From positions 620,001 through 684,000 of the forward strand of contig NZ_JACYXJ010000002.1 in the NCBI RefSeq assembly GCF_014842925.1: a stretch of 64,000 nucleotides of DNA, written 5' to 3'. Source of the DNA: Roseibium polysiphoniae. GTDB lineage: Bacteria > Pseudomonadota > Alphaproteobacteria > Rhizobiales > Stappiaceae. A program made the position numbers and the translations under genes. This document shows positions 17,702-25,292 of the stretch, piece after piece. The notes under the pieces were generated by a model, which was not told where the DNA came from, did not search any database, and saw only the letters and a list, made by a program, of their open reading frames with translations. Position 1 is the first letter of the stretch, and the number at the start of each line of letters is the position of its first letter.

Positions 17702-18958
17702 TCACTCAACAATTTCCGCCGTTTCGACGACAGCATGGAACAGCACGTCCGCGCCCGCGGTGGCCCATTCCTTTGAGATTTCTTCAGCTTCGTTGTGGGA
17801 CAGGCCGTCGACACAGGGGCACATGATCATGGCCGTCGGGGCGACCTTGTTGATCCAGCAGGCGTCGTGGCCGGCGCCAGAGACGATGTCTTGATGGGAA
17901 TAGCCGAGGCGTTCTGCAGCGGACCGAATGGCCGTCACGCAGCCCGGGTCGAATGTGACCGGGTCGAAGTGGCCGGCTTCCTCGATCTCAACGCTGAGAC
18001 CCAGCTCTTCGGCAATCTTCGGTGCCTTTGCCTCGAATTCGGCCTTCATGCCATCAAGGGTCGCCTGGTCGGGCGAGCGGAAGTCGACTGTGAACACGAC
18101 CTTGCCCGGAATGACATTGCGTGAATTCGGATAGACATCGCAGTGACCAATTGCGCCAACGGCCGCGGGCTGGTGTTTCATGGCGATCTCGTGAACAAGC
18201 TCGGTCATGCGGGCCATGCCGAGGCCGGCGTTCCGGCGCATGGGCATGGGCGTCGAGCCCGTGTGGCTGTCGCGCCCGGTGACCGTGACCTGGAGCCACC
18301 AGAGACCCTGGCCGTGGGTCACGACACCGATGTCCTTGCCTTCAGCTTCGAGGATCGGCCCCTGCTCGATGTGCAGTTCAAACATGGCGTGGATCTTGTC
18401 GGCGCGCGCGCCTACTTCCTCGTCGCCAACCCAGCCAATGCGCTTCAGTTCATCGCCGAAAGTCTTGCCTTCCGCATCTTCCTTGCCGTAGGCCCAATCC
18501 TGAGTATGGATGCCGGCAAAGACCCCGGAGGCCAACATGGCGGGCGCGAAGCGTGTGCCTTCCTCGTTGCTCCAGTTGGTGACAACTATGGGATGCTTGG
18601 TCTTGATACCGAGGTCGTTCATGGTGCGCACGACCTCCAGGCCGCCGAGGACGCCAAGCACGCCATCGTATTTTCCGCCTGTCGGCTGTGTATCCAGATG
18701 CGATCCCATATAGACGGGCAGGGCATCGGGATCTGTGCCGGGACGGGTCATGAACATGTTGCCCATGGTGTCGACGGCCATGGTCATGCCAGCATCTTCA
18801 CACCACTTTTGAAACAGCTTGCGGCCTTCCGCATCTGCGTCGGTCAGCGTCTGGCGGTTGTTGCCACCAGCGACACCCGGGCCGATCTTGGCCATGTCCA
18901 TCAGGCTGTCCCAGAGCCGGTCGCCGTTGATCCGAAGGTTCTCACCCGCAGCTGCCAT
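17702..18958 (-). CDS. hyuC: M20 amidohydrolase: N-carbamoyl-beta-alanine amidase / allantoate amidohydrolase family
   Basis: This 418-residue zinc hydrolase splits N-carbamoyl amino acids to the amino acid, CO2 and ammonia. The first zinc motif is MGSHLDTQPTGGKYDG near residue 85, with the bridging Asp, and the catalytic/metal Glu pair is in TNWSNEEGTRFAP near residue 130. A later metal His is in SGAGHDACW near the C terminus. Next to dihydropyrimidinase and a beta-alanine type aminotransferase, the likely substrate is N-carbamoyl-beta-alanine (PydC role), but hydantoin-derived carbamoyl amino acids or allantoate remain possible. The ATG has GGAG about eight bases upstream. The cupin gene ends 11 bases upstream, so they are co-transcribed. 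Confidence 0.9.
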   Translation of the reverse strand: MAAAGENLRINGDRLWDSLMDMAKIGPGVAGGNNRQTLTDADAEGRKLFQKWCEDAGMTMAVDTMGNMFMTRPGTDPDALPVYMGSHLDTQPTGGKYDGVLGVLGGLEVVRTMNDLGIKTKHPIVVTNWSNEEGTRFAPAMLASGVFAGIHTQDWAYGKEDAEGKTFGDELKRIGWVGDEEVGARADKIHAMFELHIEQGPILEAEGKDIGVVTHGQGLWWLQVTVTGRDSHTGSTPMPMRRNAGLGMARMTELVHEIAMKHQPAAVGAIGHCDVYPNSRNVIPGKVVFTVDFRSPDQATLDGMKAEFEAKAPKIAEELGLSVEIEEAGHFDPVTFDPGCVTAIRSAAERLGYSHQDIVSGAGHDACWINKVAPTAMIMCPCVDGLSHNEAEEISKEWATAGADVLFHAVVETAEIVE

Positions 18959-18969
18959 GTTGTTATCTC

Positions 18970-19257
18970 CTACTTCAACTCTGTTTCGACAAACGACATC
19001 ACTGCCGTTCCGCCATTGATGACATTGTGTTCGACGCCTTCGTCGCGCCGATAGACCGTTCCGGCCGGGATCAGCACCTCATTCGTTTCACCATCGGGCA
19101 ACTCAAGCACCATTTGGCACTCGGTCAGCGTCGTGATGACATAGTCCATGCCGTGACGATGCCAGCCCGTCTCTGCGCCCGGTTCAAAGTCAAACCGGGT
19201 CACCCGGACGCGGGCATCATCGATCAGCATTTCGGCGGTGGCTGCAGGTCGGGTCAT
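18970..19257 (-). CDS. Small cupin-domain protein
   Basis: This 95-residue protein is a single cupin barrel. The first cupin motif, with metal-binding histidines, is GWHRHGMDYVITTL near residue 30-43, and the second half has GTVYRRDEGVEHNVIN near residue 70. Such small cupins are often found in pyrimidine and amino acid catabolic operons, sometimes as non-enzymatic metal or ligand binders; the specific role is unknown. It lies 11 bases upstream of the amidohydrolase gene and 118 bases after the aminotransferase gene on the same strand. Confidence 0.85.
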   Translation of the reverse strand: MTRPAATAEMLIDDARVRVTRFDFEPGAETGWHRHGMDYVITTLTECQMVLELPDGETNEVLIPAGTVYRRDEGVEHNVINGGTAVMSFVETELK

Positions 19258-19375
19258 GATCGTTGTTCCTCATTCACGCGTCGGAAGATGCCATTCCAAC
19301 CGGCCTTTTTCCTGCAGACAAGGAGACAGGCCGAACAATTTAGCTGGCCAGACTTGTCTTCCTCACGTCCCTTCA

Positions 19376-20704
19376 CTAGTCGATGGCATTCAACACTGAC
19401 CGCAGCGTGCCGAACAGCTCGTCGATCTGGGCTTCGGAAATGATCAGCGGCGGCGACAGGGCGATGATGTCACCGGTGGTGCGGATCAGAAGGTTGTCGT
19501 CATAGGCCTTCAGGAAAGCGGAGAAGGCGCGCTTGGTCGGTTCTCCTGCAATCGGCTCAAGCTCAATCGCCCCGATCAGGCCGAGATTGCGGATGTCGAT
19601 GACATGCGGACAATCCTTGAGGGAGTGCAGGCCGTCTTCCCAATATTGCGCGAGGCTCGCGGCGCGGGTCAGGAGACCTTCTTCCTCATAGGTATCCAGT
19701 GTCGCAAGTGCCGCGGCGCAGGCAACCGGATGGCCCGAATAGGTGTAGCCATGGAAGAGTTCGATCAGGTGGTCCGGACCATCCATGAAGGCGTCATAGA
19801 TCTTCTTGGCGCAGAAGACGGCGCCCATTGGAATCACACCGCTGGTGATGCCCTTCGCGGTGGTCACGAGATCGGGCACCACGTCGAAATAGTCGACGGC
19901 GAAAGGCGTGCCCAAGCGGCCAAACCCGGTGATAACTTCGTCGAAGATAAGCAAGATGCCGTGCTGGTCACAGATTTCCCGCAGGCGCTTGAGATAGCCG
20001 AGCGGCGGAATCAGAACGCCGGTTGATCCGGCAACCGGCTCGACGATCACCGCCGCAATGGTGGATGCATCGTGGAGCTGAACCAGGCGGATCAGCTCTT
20101 CGGCATATTCGACGCCGTTCGTCGGTTCACCCCGGGAAAATGCGTTCCGGCTCAGGTCATGGGTATGAGGCAGGTGGTCGATACCGTTCAGCATGTTGCC
20201 GAACTGCTTGCGGTTGGCAACGATGCCGCCCACCGAAATGCCGCCAAAGCCGGTTCCGTGATAGCCGCGTTCACGGCCAATGAAACGCGTACGCGTTCCC
20301 TGACCAATCGAGCGCTGGTAGCCAAGCGCGATCTTGAGCGCCGTATCAACGCTTTCCGAACCAGAGTTTGTGAAGAAAACATGGTCCAGTGGGGAGGGCA
20401 TCATGGCTGCCAGACGGGCAGCCAGCTCAAAGGCTTTTGGGTGGCCCATCTGGAACGCCGGCGCATAGTCCATTTCAGCGATTTGCTTCTGGACGGCTTC
20501 CACGATCTTCGGGCGGCCATGTCCTGCGTTACAGCACCAAAGACCTGCCGTACCGTCTAGAACCTGACGGCCATCGCTGGTGGTGTAATGCATGTCCTTT
20601 GCGCCGACGAACATGCGCGGGTTCTGCTTGAACTGTCTGTTCGCCGTATAGGGCATCCAGAAGGCTTCGAGATTGTTGGTCGCGTTAGATGCCGACGTCG
20701 ACAT
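19376..20704 (-). CDS. Class III aminotransferase, omega-amino acid (beta-alanine):pyruvate type
   Basis: This 442-residue PLP enzyme likely moves the amino group of beta-alanine (or 3-aminoisobutyrate) to pyruvate, the last step of reductive pyrimidine breakdown. It begins EAFWMPYTANRQFKQNP, a typical omega-amino acid:pyruvate aminotransferase N terminus, and contains GTAGLWCCNAGHG, the phosphate-binding FTNSGSESVDTALK, the Asp of LIFDEVITGFGR and the Schiff-base lysine in TTAKGITSG. A GGAGG site precedes the ATG. It is divergent from the RutR-like genes, which lie across a 412-base region carrying RutR-type operators. Confidence 0.9.
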   Translation of the reverse strand: MSTSASNATNNLEAFWMPYTANRQFKQNPRMFVGAKDMHYTTSDGRQVLDGTAGLWCCNAGHGRPKIVEAVQKQIAEMDYAPAFQMGHPKAFELAARLAAMMPSPLDHVFFTNSGSESVDTALKIALGYQRSIGQGTRTRFIGRERGYHGTGFGGISVGGIVANRKQFGNMLNGIDHLPHTHDLSRNAFSRGEPTNGVEYAEELIRLVQLHDASTIAAVIVEPVAGSTGVLIPPLGYLKRLREICDQHGILLIFDEVITGFGRLGTPFAVDYFDVVPDLVTTAKGITSGVIPMGAVFCAKKIYDAFMDGPDHLIELFHGYTYSGHPVACAAALATLDTYEEEGLLTRAASLAQYWEDGLHSLKDCPHVIDIRNLGLIGAIELEPIAGEPTKRAFSAFLKAYDDNLLIRTTGDIIALSPPLIISEAQIDELFGTLRSVLNAID

Positions 20705-21027
20705 ACGTCCTCCTTGCGGCGCCTTTTCCGGGAACGCCGACTGTGCTGGTTATTCCTGGCTCGGAGGGGCGGCGCCTTGGGGATGCCGGGCAGGGCGTTG
20801 AAAAGCGCGCCCGGCTTGAGGCGCCAGGACCACCGTCCGGGCTGTTCCCACTTTGACCCTTCCTGCAAGCTGCGTCAGCTCTTTTTGAAGGGTCGGTCTT
20901 GTTTCTCTGGATCGGTGCCCGTTTGCAGGCTACCGGGGCCACTCGGCCCATTATGTTTATCTCTCGGCTCCGGCTTTCTTGCCGTTGGCCGCCATGGTTG
21001 CTACCCATGAGGAACGGTTTTGAAAAC

Positions 21028-21043
21028 CTGACCGTTTGGTCAA
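21028..21043. promoter_or_regulatory. RutR-type operator 1
   Basis: CTGACCGTTTGGTCAA is a near-perfect inverted repeat (TGACC/GGTCA). It differs by one base from the reverse complement of operator 2 and fits the known RutR consensus TTGACCANNTGGTCAA with few mismatches. It is centred about 33 bases, roughly three helical turns, from operator 2. Confidence 0.8.
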
Positions 21044-21060
21044 GTGAACGTTATGAAGAC

Positions 21061-21076
21061 TTGACCAAACGGTCAA
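21061..21076. promoter_or_regulatory. RutR-type operator 2
   Basis: TTGACCAAACGGTCAA is a perfect TTGACC/GGTCAA inverted repeat with a four-base centre. It starts 56 bases before the ATG of the first tetR gene and coincides with a possible -35 element. By analogy with E. coli RutR, binding would be relieved by uracil or a related pyrimidine; that is inference. Confidence 0.85.
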
Positions 21077-21116
21077 GATGATAATTCAATCGGCATGATG
21101 AATTTCTAACCAGTGG

Positions 21117-21788
21117 ATGCCAGTGTCCAAGACGACAACAAAAAGCGCAACCCGCGCCGAGAACGAGCGGCTGATACTAGAAGCGGCGGAAAGCGTTTTC
21201 GCCGAATACGGTTTCAAAGGGGCAACCACCGGGATGATTGCAGATCATGCCGGACTGCCGAAAGCCAATCTTCATTACTATTTTCCGACGAAACTGGCTC
21301 TGTATCGGCAGGTGGTGGAGAATATCTTCCGGATCTGGCTTGAGGCGGCCAACACGTTCGATGATTGCGATGATCCGGAGGAAGCCCTGACACGCTATAT
21401 CAATGCCAAGATGGATATCTCGCGCTCCCATCCCATGGGATCCAAGGTCTGGGCCAATGAAATCCTCCATAAGGCCCCTGTAATTCAGGACTATCTCGAG
21501 ACGACGCTGGGGGAGTGGACCGACACCCGGATTGCTGTGATCGAACGCTGGATCGCGCAGGGCAAGATGGCGCCGATTGACCCACGTGGATTGCTTTACA
21601 TGATCTGGGCCACGACCCAGCATTACGCGGACTTCAATCACCAGATTGATACACTCAACGACGGCAAACCCCTGAGTGATCAGCAGTTTGCCAAGGCCAA
21701 GCAGACCGTGGTTTCGATCATTCTGGCGGGCGTCGGCATCCGGCCGGCGAGACTGGTCGTGAACGATGCGATTGGGGAAGGGGCATGA
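21117..21788 (+). CDS. rutR: TetR-family regulator, RutR-like (copy 1)
   Basis: This 223-residue repressor has an N-terminal TetR helix-turn-helix (ILEAAESVFAEYGFKGATT, then ADHAGLPKANLHYYFPTK). Its C-terminal domain fits the RutR type, with WANEILHKAPVI and DPRGLLYMIWATTQHYADF. E. coli RutR senses uracil and controls pyrimidine and purine catabolic genes. Two RutR-type operators lie just upstream, and the divergent genes encode pyrimidine breakdown enzymes, which supports this role. The ATG at 21117 has only a weak ribosome site. It overlaps the second copy by ATGA. The name is by similarity; which copy is the true RutR cannot be decided here. Confidence 0.88.
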   Translation: MPVSKTTTKSATRAENERLILEAAESVFAEYGFKGATTGMIADHAGLPKANLHYYFPTKLALYRQVVENIFRIWLEAANTFDDCDDPEEALTRYINAKMDISRSHPMGSKVWANEILHKAPVIQDYLETTLGEWTDTRIAVIERWIAQGKMAPIDPRGLLYMIWATTQHYADFNHQIDTLNDGKPLSDQQFAKAKQTVVSIILAGVGIRPARLVVNDAIGEGA

Positions 21789-22456
21789 CCGGCCGCATTG
21801 GACATGCGCCCAAGGGGCTCAGCCGGATCCAGGAGCGCAATCGATCGCGAATCATCGAGGGTGGGCTGGCCGAGTTTTCCCGCTTTGGCTATTCGGGGAC
21901 CACGATCGAAAAGATCGCCGTCGCGACCGGCATGTCGAAATCGAACCTCCTGTATTACTTTTCCTCCAAGGCGGCGATTTACGAAGCGGTTCTGGCGCAC
22001 ATTCTTGACGTCTGGCTTGCACCGCTGCGCGGACTGGACCCGGAAAAAGACCCGGCAACAGAGCTCGCTGCCTACATCCATCAGAAAATCAAGATGTCGG
22101 CAGAACTTCCTGAGGCGTCACGATTATTTGCCAACGAAGTACTGCAGGGCGCTCCACGCATCCAACGGGTTATGGAGGAGGATCTCAAGTCTCTTGTTGA
22201 CGAGAAATCCGAGGTCATCCGGCACTGGATCCGGGCAGGTAAGCTTGAAGCAATCGACCCGGTGCAGCTGATTTTCACGATCTGGGCGATGACGCAGCAC
22301 TATGCCGATTTTCAAACGCAGATTCAGATCCTGACCGGCAAGACGCTCGATGACCCGGACTTTCGCCAGGAAGCCGAGACGACGGTTACACGGCTGATCC
22401 TGCGCGGTTGCGGCCTCGAGCTCAAAGACGGCACTGGCCAAGGAGACGCGCTATGA
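21785..22456 (+). CDS. TetR-family regulator, RutR-like (copy 2)
   Basis: This 223-residue paralogue of the preceding gene has the same length and the same block order: helix-turn-helix IIEGGLAEFSRFGYSGTT with VATGMSKSNLLYYFSSK, then FANEVLQGAPRIQ and DPVQLIFTIWAMTQHYADF. The two proteins are clearly related but diverged, which indicates an old tandem duplication. The start overlaps the stop of copy 1 (ATGA at 21785-21788), so the pair is translationally coupled and could form heterodimers or sense two different ligands. Its own stop overlaps the start of arfB in the same way. Confidence 0.86.
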   Translation: MTGRIGHAPKGLSRIQERNRSRIIEGGLAEFSRFGYSGTTIEKIAVATGMSKSNLLYYFSSKAAIYEAVLAHILDVWLAPLRGLDPEKDPATELAAYIHQKIKMSAELPEASRLFANEVLQGAPRIQRVMEEDLKSLVDEKSEVIRHWIRAGKLEAIDPVQLIFTIWAMTQHYADFQTQIQILTGKTLDDPDFRQEAETTVTRLILRGCGLELKDGTGQGDAL

Positions 22457-22920
22457 GCCCACTTGGCGATGAGGCCCAAGAGACGACAGTCTCAGGGAAA
22501 ATCACGGTTTTGGGCAAGGTTCATATCCTCGCGTCTGATCTCCATGAGGATTTTATTCGCGCCTCCGGTCCTGGCGGACAGAACGTCAACAAGGTTTCCA
22601 CGGCCGTCCAGCTTCGTTTCGCTCTTCAGGGCAACGAGACGCTGCCCTCCGACATCAAGGCGCGTGCCTCGCGGCTGGCTGGCAGCCGGCTGACGCTCGG
22701 TGGCGAGATTGTCCTTCAGGCCGACCGTTTCCGAACCCGTGAGCGCAACCGCGAAGATGCACTGGAGCGCTTGCTCGAGCTTCTCAGAAAGGCGTGTGAA
22801 CGCCCAAAGGTCCGACGTCCGACCAAGCCGACACTTGGGTCCAAAAAACGCCGGCTTGAGAGCAAGAAGAAGCGGGGCTCGATCAAGAAACTCAGAGGCC
22901 GCGCGCCCGGCATGGATTGA
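22453..22920 (+). CDS. arfB: Alternative ribosome-rescue factor B (class I release factor-like hydrolase)
   Basis: This 155-residue peptidyl-tRNA hydrolase frees ribosomes stalled without a stop codon. The catalytic motif is ASGPGGQNVNKVSTAVQL at about residue 38-55 (GGQ), in a release-factor domain 3 fold. The basic C-terminal tail (KPTLGSKKRRLESKKKRG) fits the mRNA entry channel in ArfB proteins. The ATG at 22453 overlaps the tetR copy 2 stop (ATGA) and is preferred to the upstream in-frame ATG at 22408 inside that gene. Its coupling to tetR genes is positional and says nothing about function. Confidence 0.93.
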   Translation: MSPLGDEAQETTVSGKITVLGKVHILASDLHEDFIRASGPGGQNVNKVSTAVQLRFALQGNETLPSDIKARASRLAGSRLTLGGEIVLQADRFRTRERNREDALERLLELLRKACERPKVRRPTKPTLGSKKRRLESKKKRGSIKKLRGRAPGMD

Positions 22921-22985
22921 AACCGCCGAAAGCAAGCGGCAGGGCATATCCCAACCAGACACTCCCATGCCACCAACGCAATGCG

Positions 22986-23001
22986 CATAATGTATATTAT
23001 G
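22986..23001. terminator. AT-rich hairpin between convergent arfB and recX
   Basis: CATAAT (22986-22991) pairs with ATTATG (22996-23001) in a short AT-rich stretch between the convergent genes. The stem is weak; it may serve as a shared termination zone. Confidence 0.35.
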
Positions 23002-23026
23002 GAATATTATTATATGTGCTAGAATC

Positions 23027-23593
23027 CTAGGTTTCCGGCTCCAGGTCTTCTGACGAGCCGTCGACAATCTGGCGGGCCATGTCGAAGTTGAAGCCAGCGC
23101 GGCAGAGCGCGGCCATGTCCTTGTCACGATAGTCAGCGCGTGCGCCTTGCGTACGCCACGGGCCGAGCCTGCGCCGCCGGGCGAATATGACGGCGGCTTC
23201 GAGATCACTCGTATCGCTTTGTTCAAGTGCCTGGGTCACGATTTCGCCGGATACGCCCTTGGATCTCAGCCTGGCTTCGATCTGACGTTGCGATCGGCCA
23301 CGCCGTCTTTGGCTGGCCACCTTGGTCTCGGCAAAGGTGACATCATTGACCATTCCAGTGCGCTGGCACTTTGCAACAACGGCTTCGATCATCTCATTGA
23401 ACTCGGCGGGATCGCGTTCGTGAAAATGAGCGGCGCGCATCACCTTGCGTTCAAGGACACGCTGCAGGTTCGCTGCGGAGGAGCTGTAACGATCTAGATA
23501 ATGGATAGCGGATCGTGTCAGCCGCTCTTCGGTCGGGATCTTGTAGCGCTTGCCGGTCGCTCTGCCGCCATTTTTGTCTTCCCGCTCTGCCAT
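23027..23593 (-). CDS. recX: RecA regulator RecX
   Basis: This 188-residue helical protein modulates RecA filaments. The RecX pattern of three-helix repeats shows in RLTRSAIHYLDRYSSSAANL, then RRGRSQRQIEARLRSKGVS, and ends with DKDMAALCRAGFNFDMARQIV. The ATG at 23593 (MAEREDK) is taken as start. A TTG at 23629 overlapping the upstream stop would add 12 residues and is also possible. It is the last gene of the minus-strand rlpA-to-recX run. Confidence 0.88.
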   Translation of the reverse strand: MAEREDKNGGRATGKRYKIPTEERLTRSAIHYLDRYSSSAANLQRVLERKVMRAAHFHERDPAEFNEMIEAVVAKCQRTGMVNDVTFAETKVASQRRRGRSQRQIEARLRSKGVSGEIVTQALEQSDTSDLEAAVIFARRRRLGPWRTQGARADYRDKDMAALCRAGFNFDMARQIVDGSSEDLEPET

Positions 23594-23625
23594 AGCCTGA
23601 CCCTGCGTTTCGCCTTTTAAACGCT

Positions 23626-24432
23626 TCAAAGCGTGCGCGTCAGGACCATACCATCATATGCAGGAATGACGGACGTTGGCAGCTTTGACCGCAGTTTCTC
23701 ATAGTCCAGATCGTTGTGGAGATCGGTCAGGATCGTTTGCCGGGGTTTCAGATCATCGGCCCAGGCAAGAGCATCGGCCAGGTTGAAATGGCTTGGGTGC
23801 GGGTCGCTGCGAAGGCAGTCGAGAATCCACACATCAAGGTCTTCAAAGCCGCCGCGCGCACTTAGCGGAATGTCTGATACATCCGGCAGATAAGCAATGT
23901 TCTCAAACCGAAAGCCCAGGGATTTGATATCACCATGCTGGACCTCAATCGGCAGAAACTCGATAGGTCCGCCCTCGCCGACGATGGCCACCGTTTCCTG
24001 ATCGGCAAGCGAAAGGCGTTCCAGGATAGGCGGATAGGACGAGCCTGCGGGCGTGGTGAAGCAGTATCCGAATGCGCTTTGTGCACGGATATGGGTCGTC
24101 TCATCCATGTAAACGGGAACCTTGCGGCGATAGCGGATGGCGAACATTCGAAGGTCGTCAATTCCATGCAGATGATCGGCATGGGCGTGGGTGTAAAGCA
24201 CTGCATCGACATTTTGAACATTGTGCTCGAGCATCTGTTGACGCAGATCCGGGCCCGTATCAATCAAGACTGACGTCTTACCCGCTGTTGATATGCGTTC
24301 GACCAGCAACGAGCAGCGCAGACGGCTGTTCTTCGGGTTCAGAGGATCGCAAGCGCCCCAGTCATTGCCGATACGAGGTACGCCGCCAGACGATCCGCAT
24401 CCCAGAATTGTGACCGTCAGCGTATCGCTCAT
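23626..24432 (-). CDS. MBL-fold metallo-hydrolase, PhnP-like
   Basis: This 268-residue cytoplasmic metallo-beta-lactamase-fold phosphodiesterase belongs to the PhnP/RNase Z-like group. The metal motif is LYTHAHADHLHGID near residue 82-95; it starts TVTILGCGSSGGVPRIG, the usual PhnP-like N terminus, and later has VQHGDIKSLGF and WILDCLR. It regularly sits next to tatD and metG in alphaproteobacteria, suggesting a housekeeping role in nucleotide or cyclic phosphate repair; the real substrate is unknown. The start overlaps the tatD stop (ATGA). Confidence 0.88.
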   Translation of the reverse strand: MSDTLTVTILGCGSSGGVPRIGNDWGACDPLNPKNSRLRCSLLVERISTAGKTSVLIDTGPDLRQQMLEHNVQNVDAVLYTHAHADHLHGIDDLRMFAIRYRRKVPVYMDETTHIRAQSAFGYCFTTPAGSSYPPILERLSLADQETVAIVGEGGPIEFLPIEVQHGDIKSLGFRFENIAYLPDVSDIPLSARGGFEDLDVWILDCLRSDPHPSHFNLADALAWADDLKPRQTILTDLHNDLDYEKLRSKLPTSVIPAYDGMVLTRTL

Positions 24433-25232
24433 GCCAGTCCTTCGCCCGTGTGAAACGACTTGGGCACTTTGGTGAACAAGCGGAAGAAATTGTCCGTTGT
24501 CTGAGCCGCGATTTCTTCCAGTGAAATACCGCGCGTTTCGGCAAGGACCGCCGCGGTCATGGCCGTGTAGGCAGGCTCGTTGCGCTTGCCTCGACGTGGC
24601 TGCGGCGCAAGATATGGTGCGTCGGTCTCCACCAACAGACGATCAGCTGGAAGGTCCCGGGCAATCGCCCTGATGTCCTCGGATCTTTTGAAGGTCAGGA
24701 TGCCTGAAAAAGAGACGTAGAGCCCCAGATCAACGGCCCTCAGCGCAAGGTCGCGGCCTGAGGAAAAGCAGTGGAGAAGTGCGGGGAAAACCCCCTTCCC
24801 CATTTCCTCTTCCAGGATTGCAGCCATGTCGTCATCCGCATCGCGCGAATGGATCACGAGCGGCAGGCCGGTTTGGCGCGCGACCTCGATGTGAATGCGA
24901 AGACCTTCCGCCTGGGCGTCTCTTGGGGCCTTGTCGTAGAAGTAGTCGAGACCGGCTTCTCCGATCGCCACGACCTTGGGGTGCTGCGCCAGGTCGATGA
25001 TCTCGCACGCGGGAATGCCGCGTTCTTCGCCCGCCTGGTGAGGATGCGTACCGACCGAGCAAAAGACATTGTCGTATTGCTCGGCGACAGCTTTGATCTG
25101 ATCGAATTTGCGGACCCTTGTGCAGATCGTCACCATCAAGTCGACACCGGCTTCGCGCGCGCGCGCGATCAAGTCGTCGCGTTCACCGTCAAAATCTGGG
25201 AAATCCAGATGGCAATGGCTGTCTACAAGCAT
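24429..25232 (-). CDS. tatD: TatD-family metal-dependent deoxyribonuclease
   Basis: This 267-residue TIM-barrel nuclease is involved in DNA repair and degradation. It begins LVDSHCHLDFPDFDGE with the metal-binding HxH, has GEAGLDYFY near residue 92, VIHSRDADDD near residue 125, LLHCFSSG near 155 and ETDAPYLAPQPRRGKRNEP near 203, which are the five conserved TatD blocks. It follows metG by about 60 bases and is coupled to the MBL hydrolase gene downstream. Confidence 0.95.
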   Translation of the reverse strand: MLVDSHCHLDFPDFDGERDDLIARAREAGVDLMVTICTRVRKFDQIKAVAEQYDNVFCSVGTHPHQAGEERGIPACEIIDLAQHPKVVAIGEAGLDYFYDKAPRDAQAEGLRIHIEVARQTGLPLVIHSRDADDDMAAILEEEMGKGVFPALLHCFSSGRDLALRAVDLGLYVSFSGILTFKRSEDIRAIARDLPADRLLVETDAPYLAPQPRRGKRNEPAYTAMTAAVLAETRGISLEEIAAQTTDNFFRLFTKVPKSFHTGEGLA

Positions 25233-25292
25233 GGGGTCCGTTGTTTCTCGTCAGGGCAAAAGTGACAGCGAGTCAAATAGGGTGACAACGTC

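Larger units (their letters stand above)
20705..21116. promoter_or_regulatory. Divergent control region between aminotransferase and RutR-like genes
   Basis: This 412-base gene-free stretch separates the minus-strand catabolic genes from the plus-strand tetR pair. It holds two palindromic operators near its right end (listed separately). The part next to the aminotransferase (20720-20900) is GC-rich with several short self-complementary stretches but no clear gene. A TTGACC at 21061 and TTCAAT at 21085 are spaced 18 bases apart and could be a -35/-10 pair for the tetR genes overlapped by an operator; this is tentative. Confidence 0.6.

Noticed and set aside
23352..23364. TGGCAC...TTGCA sigma-54 promoter-like sequence
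   Set aside because: The spacing between GG and GC is too short and the site lies inside recX.
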